Shown: positions 21,257 through 31,406, counted from the first letter of the stretch. The stretch is 64,000 bases of DNA from Cognatundibacterium rugosum (GCF_014284365.1 NZ_JACOGG010000018.1:1-64000); one strand, 5' to 3'. Translations and numbers: made by a program. The notes: a model not told the origin generated them from the letters alone.

Positions 21257-21685
21257 TTAGCTGATTTTTTTATTCAGGTATTTCGGTGATTCGGCGTAGC
21301 CTTGTCGTGCATAGAAGCGATGGGCTTCAGTGCGTCTTTCATGGCAATGTACCTCGATGCGGTCGCAGCCATAATCGGAGGCCAGTTGCACCGCCCGCTG
21401 CTCCAGCAAGGTGCCTATGCCACGGTTGCGTGCGCCGTCGGCGACACAAAAGTAACTGATGCGGCAAAAGTCTCCCGCCAGCGCTAGCTGGGGAATGAAA
21501 TGCAGCGAGATGCAGCCCAATACCGTTTGCTCGTCCACAGCCAGTATCAAAGTCGCATCCGGATGCGACAGTAATTGCTTAATACGGCTCTCGATAAAGG
21601 CATGCGAGCCCGGGTAGTCGAGTTCAGCAAGCAGGTCGGCAACAGCCTGTGCATCCTGGGGGCGGGCGGGTCTCAGACTGATCAT
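21257..21685 (-). CDS. GNAT-family N-acetyltransferase
   Basis: A 142-residue acetyl-CoA-dependent acetyltransferase. It begins ISLRPARPQDAQAVADLL, typical of GNAT domains, and carries the acetyl-CoA loop RNRGIGTLLEQRAV (motif A) at about residues 90-103, followed by EVHCHERRTEAHRFYARQGY, the usual motif B. The substrate cannot be told from the sequence. Confidence 0.88.
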   Translation of the reverse strand: MISLRPARPQDAQAVADLLAELDYPGSHAFIESRIKQLLSHPDATLILAVDEQTVLGCISLHFIPQLALAGDFCRISYFCVADGARNRGIGTLLEQRAVQLASDYGCDRIEVHCHERRTEAHRFYARQGYAESPKYLNKKIS

Positions 21686-21964
21686 GATAAGGCGCTGAAG
21701 AAGGGTACAAGTAAAGCAAAAATGCTTCTTGCAAACAGGGTAGTAAAAAATACAATGTTTGGCAATAAATACATGTTATTTTTTTGCTTACATGTAAAAA
21801 TAAAGTGCTTACGCCGCTTTTTGTTGTGTATAAATTAATGTTTATGTGTTTTTTTAAAGAAATAGCAGCTTGTTCCGCATGACGCTGAGTATTTTTATGT
21901 TGATATTCTTAATCAGTGGGAATGTTGAACTCAGATTTTCTCAATCTGGTGTTAGCATGGTCTG

Positions 21965-22750
21965 ATGTCTTCCACTAAATCGAATTCACAGCCTTTTGAC
22001 AGAGAGTCCGTCATCATGGCTGCCAGCGAGCGTGTTCTACAGGTGCTGACCTGTATCGCGCGCCAAGGGCGGCCGGTGCCGGTACGCGAACTGGTGAGCT
22101 TAACTGGATTGCCACAAAGCACGCTTTACCGTCATTTACAGGTGTTGAAAAAATGGGGCTGGGTACAGGAGCATGCCAAAAGCGGCCTGTATGAGCCCGG
22201 GCCATTGGCGGTACAGCTGGCACACGGCTTTGATCAGCATTCCTGGCTGATGCAGGCAGCCAGCCACGAGATTGGACAATTGGTTCAACGTTCTGGTGAA
22301 AGTGTAGGCTTGCTATGTTATCTGCATGGGCAGGTAGTTTGCCTGGATATGCAAGAAAGTCAGCAGGCTTTACGCTGTTCATTTGCAAAAGGCCGTGCCC
22401 ACGGTACGGTGCGTGGTGCATCGGCCAAAGCCTTGCTCGCATTTTCTTCAGCAGAATTACGTCAGAGTTTGCTTGAACAAAATTCTCTCGAACACTCAGC
22501 GAGCGGCGAACAGCGCGAGATCTTTGAACTGGAGCTGGCAGCAATACAGCGGCAGGGCTATGCCACCAGTGAAAACGAAGTCGATCAGGGCGTGTGGGGT
22601 GTGAGTGCACCCGTATTTGCGGGGCAAACGCAATTGATTGCGACCCTGACCCTGATGGCACCATCACAGCGCAGTATCTTAAAACAGCAGGAATTTATCA
22701 GCATGACACGCGCGGCGGCGGACCGTATCAGTCGCATTTTGCAATTCTGA
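21965..22750 (+). CDS. IclR-family transcriptional regulator
   Basis: A 261-residue regulator with the IclR winged-helix domain (about 20-85; VRELVSLTGLPQSTLYRHLQVL is the recognition region) and the C-terminal GAF-like effector domain containing CSFAKGRAHGTVRGASAKALLAF. An internal ATG at 22016, 17 codons in and after AGAGAG, begins close to where family similarity starts and may be the true start. It is followed after 40 bases by hutG and hutF on the same strand, so control of formylglutamate or histidine catabolism is likely. Most hut operons use HutC instead. Confidence 0.88.
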   Translation: MSSTKSNSQPFDRESVIMAASERVLQVLTCIARQGRPVPVRELVSLTGLPQSTLYRHLQVLKKWGWVQEHAKSGLYEPGPLAVQLAHGFDQHSWLMQAASHEIGQLVQRSGESVGLLCYLHGQVVCLDMQESQQALRCSFAKGRAHGTVRGASAKALLAFSSAELRQSLLEQNSLEHSASGEQREIFELELAAIQRQGYATSENEVDQGVWGVSAPVFAGQTQLIATLTLMAPSQRSILKQQEFISMTRAAADRISRILQF

Positions 22751-22790
22751 ACTCGCATATTTCATCTATCTATACAGGCAGGAATACACC

Positions 22791-23600
22791 ATGACAGCTG
22801 CTTTTCATTTTCAGGCTGGGACAGTCCCTCTATTAATCTCTATGCCGCACGTCGGAACTAGCATTGCACCGGAAGTAGCGGCACAGATGCTGCCGGTTGC
22901 TGCTGAAAAAGCAGATACCGACTGGCATTTGCCACTGCTCTACAACATGGCGCAGGGCTTAGGCGCATCGCTACTGGTCGCGGAATATTCGCGCTATGTG
23001 ATCGATCTGAACCGCGCGCCGGATAATGCCAACCTGTATCCGGGACAAGATACAACCGGTTTATGCCCGGTCGATACCTTCCACAAACAGGCATTGTATG
23101 CGCCTGACCAACTGCCTGATCAGGCCGAAGTGCAGCGCCGTATTCAACACTACTGGCAGCCCTACCATCAGCAATTGCAGCGTGAACTGGAACGCCTGCT
23201 GGCACTGCATGGACGCGTCGTCTTATGGGATGCACATTCTATTGCATCTGTCGTGCCGCGCTTTTTTGAGGGGCGGTTGCCGGATTTGAATTTTGGTACT
23301 GCCGATCAACAATCCTGTGACCCGGCGCTGCAACAGGCACTCGCAGATTGCCTGCACAGCACGCCGGCTGCGGCTGCCTACAGCCATGTGTTTAATGGAC
23401 GCTTTAAAGGTGGCTATATCACCCGCCATTATGGTCAGCCTGAACGTGATATCCATGCAGTTCAGTTGGAAATGAGTCAGTGCGTTTATATGAATGAGGC
23501 GGCTCCCTATGCGTACCGGCCTGACCTGGCGCAGCAGGTACAGCCAGTGCTGCAAGCCTTACTGTCCCGCTGCATCGCATTCGCACAAGGAGAGCAATGA
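22791..23600 (+). CDS. hutG: N-formylglutamate deformylase
   Basis: It hydrolyses N-formyl-L-glutamate to glutamate and formate, the last step of the five-step histidine degradation route. The 269-residue protein has the family features: SMPHVGTSI near the start, DTDWHL, the ELNR-like region VIDLNRAPDNANLYPGQ and LWDAHSI, which supply metal-binding and catalytic residues. AGGAA precedes the ATG. The stop overlaps the hutF start, so the two are translationally coupled. Confidence 0.92.
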   Translation: MTAAFHFQAGTVPLLISMPHVGTSIAPEVAAQMLPVAAEKADTDWHLPLLYNMAQGLGASLLVAEYSRYVIDLNRAPDNANLYPGQDTTGLCPVDTFHKQALYAPDQLPDQAEVQRRIQHYWQPYHQQLQRELERLLALHGRVVLWDAHSIASVVPRFFEGRLPDLNFGTADQQSCDPALQQALADCLHSTPAAAAYSHVFNGRFKGGYITRHYGQPERDIHAVQLEMSQCVYMNEAAPYAYRPDLAQQVQPVLQALLSRCIAFAQGEQ

Positions 23601-24967
23601 TGTCCACGAAAAGTGTATTTGCACGGCAGGCGCTGTTACCTCAAGGCTGGACGCAACAGGTACGCCTGCACTGGGATGTCAGCGGTAGCCTGACACTGAT
23701 CGAGACCGGCGTATCCGCTACCGCGACAGAACAACAGGTGACATGGCTGCTGCCGGGTATGAGTAATCTGCATTCGCATGCCTTTCAGCGTGCGATGGCA
23801 GGTATGACCGAAATGGCTGGTGATACGCAGGACAGTTTCTGGACCTGGCGTGACCTGATGTACCGCTATGCGCTGCATATCAGTCCGGAACAAAGTCAGG
23901 CCATCGCCGCCCAGTTGTATGCGGAATGTCTGCGCCAGGGCTACACCGGGGTATGTGAATTTCATTACCTGCACCGTGATCCACAGGGTGAGATGTATGC
24001 ACGACCAGCGGAAATGGCGCAGCGCCTGATTGCTGCCGCACGCCAGACGGGTATAGGGATCACGATGCTGCCGGTGTTGTACAGCTATGCTGATTTCCGT
24101 GAGCAGCCTTTGCGTGAGGATCAGCGTCGTTTTGCCACCCGTGTCGACGACATCCTCGGACTGGTGCAGGCGCTGGAACCTGAGCGTGATGCGCAGACGG
24201 AAATCGGGGTGGCGCCGCACTCCCTGCGCGCAGCCAGCATGACGCAAATTCGCGAACTGGTGAACGCTTTGCCAGCTCAGCGTCCTGTGCATATCCATAT
24301 TGCGGAACAGATGAAGGAAGTGCAGGCTAGTCTGGCGGCAACCGGGCGGCGTCCGGTCGAGTATTTGCTCGACAGTGGACTGTTGGACAGCCGCTGGTGT
24401 CTGGTGCACGCGACGCATATGACTCCGCAGGAAGTCAGTGCCGTGGCCGCCAGCGGCGCCGTGGTGGGTATTTGTACCAGCACCGAGGGTAATCTGGGCG
24501 ATGGATTTTTTGATCTGCCTGGATATCTGGCTGCGGGTGGTCGCTTTGGCGTGGGCAGTGACAGCCATGTATCCCAGAGCCCGGTCGAAGAATTACGCTG
24601 GCTGGAATATGGTCAGCGTTTGCGGCTGCAGGGGCGCAATATCGCCAGCACGGCGACCCAAAAGCGGGTTGGCGATTTCTTGTGGCAGTCGGCTTTGCAA
24701 GGCGGCGCGCAGGCCAGCGCGCGGCCGGTCGGGCAGTTCAGCGTCGGCTACCGCGCTGATATGCTGGTGCTGGATGACGCCCATCCGAATCTGGCTGGCT
24801 TGCAGAGCGAGCACGTGCTCAATAGCTGGCTGTTTGCCGGAAATGACAATCTGGTGCGTGATGTGTATGTCGGTGGACGCCAGGTGGTTCAAAACGGACG
24901 CCACTTTGCCCAGGATGAGATTGCCGCAGACTATACCCGCTGTATGCAGGAATTACGCCAACTTTGA
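23597..24967 (+). CDS. hutF: Formimidoylglutamate deiminase
   Basis: HutF converts N-formimidoyl-L-glutamate to N-formyl-L-glutamate plus ammonia, feeding HutG. The 456-residue amidohydrolase-fold protein has the zinc-binding LHSHAFQRAMAG, the HSLRAAS stretch, HIHIAEQ and the late VGSDSHVSQSPVEELRWLE with the catalytic Asp. It overlaps hutG by four bases (ATGA). hutH, hutU and hutI are not in the window, so they must be elsewhere or the pair works on imported intermediates. Confidence 0.92.
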   Translation: MMSTKSVFARQALLPQGWTQQVRLHWDVSGSLTLIETGVSATATEQQVTWLLPGMSNLHSHAFQRAMAGMTEMAGDTQDSFWTWRDLMYRYALHISPEQSQAIAAQLYAECLRQGYTGVCEFHYLHRDPQGEMYARPAEMAQRLIAAARQTGIGITMLPVLYSYADFREQPLREDQRRFATRVDDILGLVQALEPERDAQTEIGVAPHSLRAASMTQIRELVNALPAQRPVHIHIAEQMKEVQASLAATGRRPVEYLLDSGLLDSRWCLVHATHMTPQEVSAVAASGAVVGICTSTEGNLGDGFFDLPGYLAAGGRFGVGSDSHVSQSPVEELRWLEYGQRLRLQGRNIASTATQKRVGDFLWQSALQGGAQASARPVGQFSVGYRADMLVLDDAHPNLAGLQSEHVLNSWLFAGNDNLVRDVYVGGRQVVQNGRHFAQDEIAADYTRCMQELRQL

Positions 24968-25363
24968 TTGATACCCGGTTCTGAATCCCCGCCTTAAATG
25001 AAGGCACTGCGCAGTTCCGCTCAGTGCCTGTCAGCCGCAAGCCGTCAATACTTCCACGCTTTTAGCCGCGCTTTCCACAATTTCATTCAGAAAAAGACCC
25101 GGTTCGTCGCAGGAATACGGGTTTTGGTCATCATCCCGACATTTTCTTGTCGATTTTGTTATGCTGCATCCACGTTTTGCGCTTCAACCGGACTGAAGAA
25201 AAATTGTCATAGCGGCGGCGAGTTGGTGTTGTTGCCTCTGCGTTTGCTGCCATCGCGACGCCTGGACGGCATGATGTTGCATCAGTCTTCATCAAAACGA
25301 AAAATGCAGAAATGCATCAGAAATTTGCAGTGAATTTAACCGTTTATATGAAATGGAATCAGA
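24968..25363. other. Intergenic, hutF to M16 protease
   Basis: No convincing gene. A hairpin at 25002-25029 (AGGCACTG with CAGTGCCT) lacks a T-run but could end hutGF transcripts. A 111-codon open frame at 24998-25333 has no family resemblance and no good ribosome-binding site. The promoter for the protease gene should be in the last 150 bases. Confidence 0.5.
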
Positions 25364-28126
25364 ATGAAACTCAAACCTATCTGTTTTGCTGTTGCTCTGG
25401 CTGTTAGCAGTGTCGCTGCGCTGCCTGCACTGGCTGCCGCGCCGAAAACCGTCGCCGCCGCTACTGCTTACACGTCTGTCGAAGGGATTACGGAGTACCG
25501 GCTCGCGAATGGCTTACGCGTCTTGCTGGCGCCGGATGCGTCCAAGCCAACGACCACCGTCAATGTCACGTATCTGGTGGGGTCGCGCCACGAAAGCTAT
25601 GGTGAAACGGGTATGGCCCACTTGCTTGAGCACATGGTATTCAAGGGAACGAAAACCAGCGGCAATATCATGCAGGAATTGAGTAAGCGCGGTATGCAGT
25701 TCAACGGTACGACTTTCTATGACCGTACCAATTATTTTGAAACCTTCCCAGCCAGCGAAGACAATCTGCAATGGGCGCTGACTATGGAAGCGGATCGCAT
25801 GGTCAACTCCAAAATTGCACGCGTTGATCTCGATACCGAATTCTCCGTCGTTCGTAATGAAATGGAAATGGGTGAAAACAATCCCTTCTCCGTTCTGTGG
25901 AAGCAGCTCAGCGCCGTTACCTTTGACTGGCATAACTACGGTCACAGCACCATCGGCGCACGCTCTGACGTGGAAGGTGTGAAGATCGATAATTTGCAAG
26001 CCTTTTATCGTAAATACTATCAGCCGGACAATGCGGTGCTGATGGTAGCAGGCAAATTCGATGCGCAGAAAACCCTGGCGCTGATAGAAAAAACTTTCGG
26101 TGCTGTTGCTAAGCCAAAACGTGAACTTAGCAATACCTGGACCCGTGAAGCACCACGTGATGGTGTACGTGAAGTCACTGTACGTCGTGTCAGCGATCAG
26201 CAATTGGCTGCAGTGTTATACCCGACTGCACCTGGCAGCCATGTTGATGCAGCTGCCGTCTCTGCGCTGTCTGAAATTATCGGCTCCTCACCAAATGGCC
26301 GTCTGCATAAACAATTGGTAGAAACCAAGCAAGCAGTGGGTGTCGATAATATCGCTTTCCAATTGGCGGAACCTGGGTATGCGGTATTCCTGGCCAGCCT
26401 GTCCAAAGATCAGAATATAGAACAGGCTAAGAAGACACTGATCGAGACCGTAGAAGGCGTGGTGAAACAACCCGTGACCGAAGCAGAACTGAAATTTGCT
26501 AAAACCAATCTGCTCAATCAGCTGGAAAAAACCATTAACGACCCACAAAAATTGTGTGTCGCGATGTCTGAATCCATCGCACTCGGTGACTGGCGTTTGT
26601 TCTTTATCGAACGCGACCGTATCGAAGCACTCACAATTGCCGATATACAGCGCGTAGCGCAAAACTACCTGAAGCCAGACAACCGCAGCTTTGGTCAGTT
26701 CCTGCCCATAGCACAGCCAGACCGCGCAGAAATTCCGGCCGCACCGGATGTAGCGAAACTGGTGGATGGCTATAAAGGCCGTGCCACGGTCGCTGCCGGT
26801 GAAACCTTCGACGCCAGCCCGGCTAACATCGACAAACGCACTGAGCGTCTGACGCTGGTGAATGGCGCGAAAGTCGCGCTGTTAGCCAAGAAAACCCGCG
26901 GCGAAACCGTCAACGGCCGCATGGTGTTCCACTTTGGCGATGAAAACACGCTGTTTGGTCAGTCTGTACCCGCTGATCTGACCGCAGACATGTTATTGCG
27001 TGGTGCGGGTAAATTGAGCCGTACTGAGATCGAAACCAAACTCAGTGAGCTCAAAGCCAAGCTCGATATCAAAGGCTCGGGTCAAAATCTGACCGTCAGC
27101 TTCGATACTGTGCGTGCCAATTTGCCTGCGCTGATGGATCTGATTCGCGATGTATTACGTGCGCCAACTTTCCCGCAATCTGAATTTGACTTGCTGGTGA
27201 AAGAAAATGCCGCCGCGATCGAAGCGCAAAAAAATGAGCCTCAGGCAGTTGCCAGCCGTGCGTTAAATGCTTTGCGCAATGCGCCGTATAAGAAAGGCGA
27301 TATTCGCTATACGGCAGATCTGGAAGACGCACTGGCCGCCTACAATGCCGCCAAACTGGATAGCGTGACCAGCTTCTACAAAAACTTCTACGGTGCCAGC
27401 GCAGCAGAAATCAGTCTGGTTGGTGATTTTGACGCTGCCGCAGTTAAGGCCAAACTGGCGACAGTAGTCGGTGACTGGAAAAGCCCATCGAAGTTCACCC
27501 GCGCACCGGAGCTGAATGTGGATGCGGCAGGTCAGGCTAAATTGCTGGAAACACCGGACAAGGCAAATGCTTTCTACCTCGCAGCTTTGCCATTCCAGAT
27601 GAATGATCAGGCCGCTGATTATCCGGCGCTGCGTCTGGCGAATTCGATTTTGGGTGGCGGTATCAAATCGCGACTGTTCAACCGCCTGCGTCAAAAAGAA
27701 GGTATCAGCTATGGCGCTGGCAGTGGCTTGACCGTGCCTGCACTGGATAACAATGCGAGTGTTGCTTTGTATGCGATCTATGCGCCACAAAACCTGCAGA
27801 AATTGCAGAATGGCGTGAAAGAAGAACTCGCCTTGCTGATCAAGGATGGCGTGACGGCAGAGGAACTGGCCGATGCAAAAAAATCCATCGCTCAGGAAAC
27901 CAATGTGCGCCGTGCTCAGGACCCTGCATTGGCGGGCGCGCTGCGTGGACAGTTGTATCTGAACCGCACAATGGCGTTTGATGCAGAGATGGATGCCAAG
28001 CTGGCCGCAGTGACTTTGGAACAGGTGAATGCAGCGATCCGCAAATACCTGAAACCGGACAGCTTCGCCCACTTCTATGCGGGTGACTTTGCCGGTGCTG
28101 CAAAAAAAGCGGCAGCAGCGAAGTAA
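25364..28126 (+). CDS. M16-family zinc peptidase, double-domain, secreted
   Basis: A 920-residue protein with a signal peptide (about residues 1-25, ending ALPALAAA) and two tandem M16 units. The first has the inverted zinc motif HLLEH at residues 86-90 plus the downstream Glu region EFSVVRNEMEMGENNP, so it should be catalytic. The second, from about residue 490, lacks the motif and is the structural partner, as in pitrilysin-type enzymes. It is probably a periplasmic peptide-degrading protease. It is a single-gene unit; a weak GC-rich hairpin follows. Confidence 0.92.
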   Translation: MKLKPICFAVALAVSSVAALPALAAAPKTVAAATAYTSVEGITEYRLANGLRVLLAPDASKPTTTVNVTYLVGSRHESYGETGMAHLLEHMVFKGTKTSGNIMQELSKRGMQFNGTTFYDRTNYFETFPASEDNLQWALTMEADRMVNSKIARVDLDTEFSVVRNEMEMGENNPFSVLWKQLSAVTFDWHNYGHSTIGARSDVEGVKIDNLQAFYRKYYQPDNAVLMVAGKFDAQKTLALIEKTFGAVAKPKRELSNTWTREAPRDGVREVTVRRVSDQQLAAVLYPTAPGSHVDAAAVSALSEIIGSSPNGRLHKQLVETKQAVGVDNIAFQLAEPGYAVFLASLSKDQNIEQAKKTLIETVEGVVKQPVTEAELKFAKTNLLNQLEKTINDPQKLCVAMSESIALGDWRLFFIERDRIEALTIADIQRVAQNYLKPDNRSFGQFLPIAQPDRAEIPAAPDVAKLVDGYKGRATVAAGETFDASPANIDKRTERLTLVNGAKVALLAKKTRGETVNGRMVFHFGDENTLFGQSVPADLTADMLLRGAGKLSRTEIETKLSELKAKLDIKGSGQNLTVSFDTVRANLPALMDLIRDVLRAPTFPQSEFDLLVKENAAAIEAQKNEPQAVASRALNALRNAPYKKGDIRYTADLEDALAAYNAAKLDSVTSFYKNFYGASAAEISLVGDFDAAAVKAKLATVVGDWKSPSKFTRAPELNVDAAGQAKLLETPDKANAFYLAALPFQMNDQAADYPALRLANSILGGGIKSRLFNRLRQKEGISYGAGSGLTVPALDNNASVALYAIYAPQNLQKLQNGVKEELALLIKDGVTAEELADAKKSIAQETNVRRAQDPALAGALRGQLYLNRTMAFDAEMDAKLAAVTLEQVNAAIRKYLKPDSFAHFYAGDFAGAAKKAAAAK

Positions 28127-28206
28127 ATTGTTCAAGACCGCCGTGGCGGGCGGTCTGCGCAAAAAAAGGCACCGGGGTTGAAGTGACCCCATTTAGTTGC
28201 GGCGAC

Positions 28207-29271
28207 TTATTCAGCCTGCTTCTGACGCAAACGTTCGGCAGCAGCGCGTAACATGCTGACCGTGGTATCCCAATCGACGCAGCCATCTGTCACCGAACAG
28301 CCGTACTTGAGTTCGCTCAGATCGGTAGGAATAGCCTGATTACCGGCGACCAGATTCGACTCTATCATTACCCCCACAATAGATTGGTTGCCATTCGCGA
28401 TCTGGTTCACCACGTCAGCCATGACCAGGGGTTGTAATTCCGGTTTCTTATAGCTGTTGGCATGCGAGCAGTCGACCACGATATTCGGTGCCAGTTTGGC
28501 TTTCACCAATGCCTGCTGCGCCATCGCGACCGATACCGTATCGTAATTAGGACGGTCGCCGCCGCCACGCAATACCACGTGACCATACGGATTGCCGCTG
28601 GTACGCACGATCGCTACCCGGCCCTGACCATTCAATCCCAGGAAGGAATGCGGATGAGAGGCCGACAGAATCGCATTGATCGCGATGCTGATGTCGCCAT
28701 CAGTGCCATTTTTGAAGCCTACCGGTGTCGACAAGCCGGATGACATTTCTCTATGCGTTTGCGATTCCGTGGTGCGGGCACCAATCGCAGTCCAGGCGAT
28801 CAGGTCGCCCAGATATTGCGGAGAAATCGGATCGAGCGCTTCGGTTGCCGTCGGCAAGCCCAGTTCGCACACATCGAGCAGAAAGCGGCGCGCTTTTTCC
28901 ATGCCTTCATCGACGCGGAAGGAATCATCCATGTAAGGGTCGTTGATATAGCCTTTCCAGCCTGTGGTGGTACGTGGTTTTTCAAAATATACCCGCATCA
29001 CCAGCAACATCACATCGCTGAGTTCTTCCTGTAAGGCTTTCAGGCGTCGTGCATAATCCAGACCTGCCACCGGGTCATGGATAGAGCAGGGACCGACCAC
29101 TACGAACAGGCGCGGGTCTTTGCGATCTAGGATAGCACGCAGGGTTTCCCGGCTTTTTTCCACGACATCGCCAGCCAGTTCGCTCAAAGGCAGGCGGGCA
29201 TGCAGTTCTTCCGGTGTCGGCATGGTGTCGAATGCGCTGACATTGATGTTTTCTAAAGCGGCTTGAGTCAT
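28207..29271 (-). CDS. aroG: 3-deoxy-7-phosphoheptulonate (DAHP) synthase, class I
   Basis: It condenses phosphoenolpyruvate and erythrose 4-phosphate, the first step of aromatic amino acid synthesis. The 354-residue length and motifs match the AroFGH type: VVGPCSIHDP, MRVYFEKPRTTTGWKG, GARTTESQTHREM, GFKNGTDG and VDCSHANSYK. Which amino acid inhibits it cannot be read with confidence; aroG is used as the general name and aroF or aroH are alternatives. It is transcribed alone, divergent from the PhyH gene. Confidence 0.93.
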   Translation of the reverse strand: MTQAALENINVSAFDTMPTPEELHARLPLSELAGDVVEKSRETLRAILDRKDPRLFVVVGPCSIHDPVAGLDYARRLKALQEELSDVMLLVMRVYFEKPRTTTGWKGYINDPYMDDSFRVDEGMEKARRFLLDVCELGLPTATEALDPISPQYLGDLIAWTAIGARTTESQTHREMSSGLSTPVGFKNGTDGDISIAINAILSASHPHSFLGLNGQGRVAIVRTSGNPYGHVVLRGGGDRPNYDTVSVAMAQQALVKAKLAPNIVVDCSHANSYKKPELQPLVMADVVNQIANGNQSIVGVMIESNLVAGNQAIPTDLSELKYGCSVTDGCVDWDTTVSMLRAAAERLRQKQAE

Positions 29272-29682
29272 TGTTATTTCTTTAATGTAGGTGAGTGTTA
29301 GGCTTATTCATTGCGCCGTGCGGGGCATCGCAACAGACTGACGCATGTCTGGACGGACGACATGGGTGATGTCGTTGGGCAGTTGTTGGTCCGGATAGGA
29401 CGCAGTGCCGGTCTCGCATCAGATATCGTGCCCGATATCAAAGCAACGCATGGTGCCAGCTGAATAAATCGCTGATTATTATGACGCAAAATCCTGTTGC
29501 GCTGCAAAAACCACTGTTTTAGTGGTATTAACTATCCTGTTGTTGATCTGCGTAAGATGATCTGTTCCGGTATGCCGCTGCGGTACGTGGCACAATGGCA
29601 CTCTTTTGGATCGTCAGCACGGCCAGGTTTGCCAGACCCTGTACTGCGTCTGTCCCCGGTATTTTTCAAAGCGATAGTCACT
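29272..29682. other. Divergent intergenic region
   Basis: This 411-base stretch separates the aroG start (minus) from the PhyH start (plus) and should hold both promoters. Open frames crossing it have no protein-like features. No operator or leader-peptide attenuator was recognised. Confidence 0.45.
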
Positions 29683-30438
29683 ATGTTGAGCAGTTTACAA
29701 ATTCAGACATTTCAGGAACAGGGGTATTTGATTTTGCCCGGGCTGGCGGGTTCCGATTTTTGTGAGCAGGTATTGGTTTATGCACAGCAAGCGGTACAGC
29801 AACAAAGCCAGCCGATTGAGTATGAGGCCGATACCCGTTATCCGGGTGCACCGGCTTCACGCGATGCAGAAGGCGGGCTGACTTCGCGTCGCTTGCTGCA
29901 GGCGTATGCGCGCGATCCTTTGTTGGCAGGATGGGCGACGGGTGCTGTGCTGAGTCAGCCCTTATTGCAGTTATTAGGGGATGGCGCATTGCTGTCGCAG
30001 GCTCACCATAACTGCATTATGACTAAGCAGCCCCAGTATTCAACCGCAACCGGCTGGCATCGTGACAGCCGCTATTGGGGCTTTGCACGTGCAGAACTGG
30101 TATCTGCCTGGCTGGCTTTGCGCAATGAGACGATACAGAACGGCTGTTTGCTGGTGATACCTGCTTCGCACCGCTGGCAGGTACAGCCTGAGCAGCTTGA
30201 TGCAGCCCAGTTTCTGCGCAGTGATGTGGAACAGAATCAGTCCTTGCTGGCGCAGGCAATCCCCGTCCCCTTGCAACAAGGCGATGTCTTGCTGTTCCAT
30301 AGTAATTTGTTCCATGCAGCAGGTAAAAATCATACCGCGCAGACGAAGTTTTCTATGGTCTTCACTTACCGCGCGGCTGATAATTTGCCACAAGCCGGTA
30401 GCCGTTCTGCCAGCCTGCCTGAGATTGTTCTGGTCTGA
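29683..30438 (+). CDS. Phytanoyl-CoA dioxygenase (PhyH) family protein
   Basis: A 251-residue Fe(II)/2-oxoglutarate-dependent oxygenase of the PhyH group. The iron-binding pair HxD is in GWHRDSRYWG, the distal His in HSNLFHAAG, and the 2-oxoglutarate Arg may be in the late FTYRAADN. The ATG at 29683 is chosen because the family start (QIQTFQEQGYLILPGL) follows immediately; the frame is open about 60 codons upstream without protein character. The substrate is unknown. The esterase gene follows after 38 bases, perhaps in the same operon. Confidence 0.85.
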   Translation: MLSSLQIQTFQEQGYLILPGLAGSDFCEQVLVYAQQAVQQQSQPIEYEADTRYPGAPASRDAEGGLTSRRLLQAYARDPLLAGWATGAVLSQPLLQLLGDGALLSQAHHNCIMTKQPQYSTATGWHRDSRYWGFARAELVSAWLALRNETIQNGCLLVIPASHRWQVQPEQLDAAQFLRSDVEQNQSLLAQAIPVPLQQGDVLLFHSNLFHAAGKNHTAQTKFSMVFTYRAADNLPQAGSRSASLPEIVLV

Positions 30439-30476
30439 GTTAGCTCAATTGCATACGCGATTCAACAGGGGAGTGC

Positions 30477-31406
30477 ATGTCTGAATACAGTGTGAGGCGC
30501 TTTGCCAGACGACGCACTGCCGTCATCTTCCCACTTCTTGCCAGCTTGCCATTAATGATGGCGAGCAGTCAGGTTTCTGCACAAACGCAGCCTTGGCAGA
30601 CCTTCACTGCTTGCGGTGGTTTGCAGTTTGATTTTTTGCCAGCCGCGGCCAACGGCGCGCAAGCAGAGGCGGGGCCGTCCCCTGCGCCACTGGTGTTGGT
30701 GGTGCATGGTGGGGGCTGGAGTAGTGGCTCGCGGTCTGATTATCACGGCTTGCAGATGTGGCTGAGACAGCAGGGACTGGCCTCACTGAGTATTGATTAC
30801 CGGCTGGCGCCAGCCGCAAAGTTTCCTGCACAGGCAGAGGATACGCGTTGTGCTCTGCAGTGGGTGCAGCAGCAAGCGCAAGCCTTGGGAATACAGCCTG
30901 AACGCCTGGCTGGATTTGGCATTTCCGCTGGAGCGCATTTGCTGGCGCTGACTGCGCTTGCGGCTCCGGCAGCACAGCGCCTGCCGGTAAAGCAAGCCGC
31001 CTTACGCTGCGTGGTTTTACATGGGGCACCTACTGACTTGATCGCCTGGTGGCGCAGTTCACCCGACGATCTGAGCGGGCCCATGTCTCAGCGCCGGATG
31101 TTGATGCAGTTGTTTGGGCAAGGGGCCGATCAGGCCGAAGCAGCTTACCGTGTTGCCAGTCCGCTTTATCACATCAATAAGCTCAGCTCACATGCTGCTG
31201 GGACACGCTGGCTGTTATTACATGGCGAACAGGATGTGACCGTGCCAGTGCAGCAGGCACAACAATTTGCCGAAGCGCTACGGGCAGCCGGTGTTGACGC
31301 CGATTTGATGCGTTTACCAGACGCCGGTCATGTCGGTTTCGGCAGCGTTGAGCGTCAGGTGGCCACTCGCATTAGTCATTTTTATCAGAAATGTCTGAAA
31401 AAATAG
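30477..31406 (+). CDS. Alpha/beta-hydrolase esterase, secreted
   Basis: A 309-residue hormone-sensitive-lipase-like or carboxylesterase-type hydrolase. It has a signal sequence (about residues 1-36, ending SSQVSAQ), the oxyanion-hole HGGGW motif, the nucleophile in GISAG, Asp in GEQDVTVP and His in DAGHVGFG, a full catalytic triad. CAGGGGAG lies before the ATG. It is probably periplasmic and acts on short esters; no specific substrate can be named. Confidence 0.85.
   Translation: MSEYSVRRFARRRTAVIFPLLASLPLMMASSQVSAQTQPWQTFTACGGLQFDFLPAAANGAQAEAGPSPAPLVLVVHGGGWSSGSRSDYHGLQMWLRQQGLASLSIDYRLAPAAKFPAQAEDTRCALQWVQQQAQALGIQPERLAGFGISAGAHLLALTALAAPAAQRLPVKQAALRCVVLHGAPTDLIAWWRSSPDDLSGPMSQRRMLMQLFGQGADQAEAAYRVASPLYHINKLSSHAAGTRWLLLHGEQDVTVPVQQAQQFAEALRAAGVDADLMRLPDAGHVGFGSVERQVATRISHFYQKCLKK

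Noticed and set aside
24998-25333. A 111-codon plus-strand frame between hutF and the M16 protease
   Set aside because: Composition is Ser/Arg/Cys-rich with no domain, no ribosome-binding site and a hairpin across its start.
28135-28168. Hairpin after the M16 protease as an intrinsic terminator
   Set aside because: The stem (AGACCGCC with GGCGGTCT) is real, but it is followed by an A-run, not a T-run, in either useful orientation.
29497-29682. N-terminal extension of the PhyH protein
   Set aside because: The 62 extra codons have no family similarity and include a Cys/Arg/Pro-rich stretch; the family start coincides with ATG 29683.
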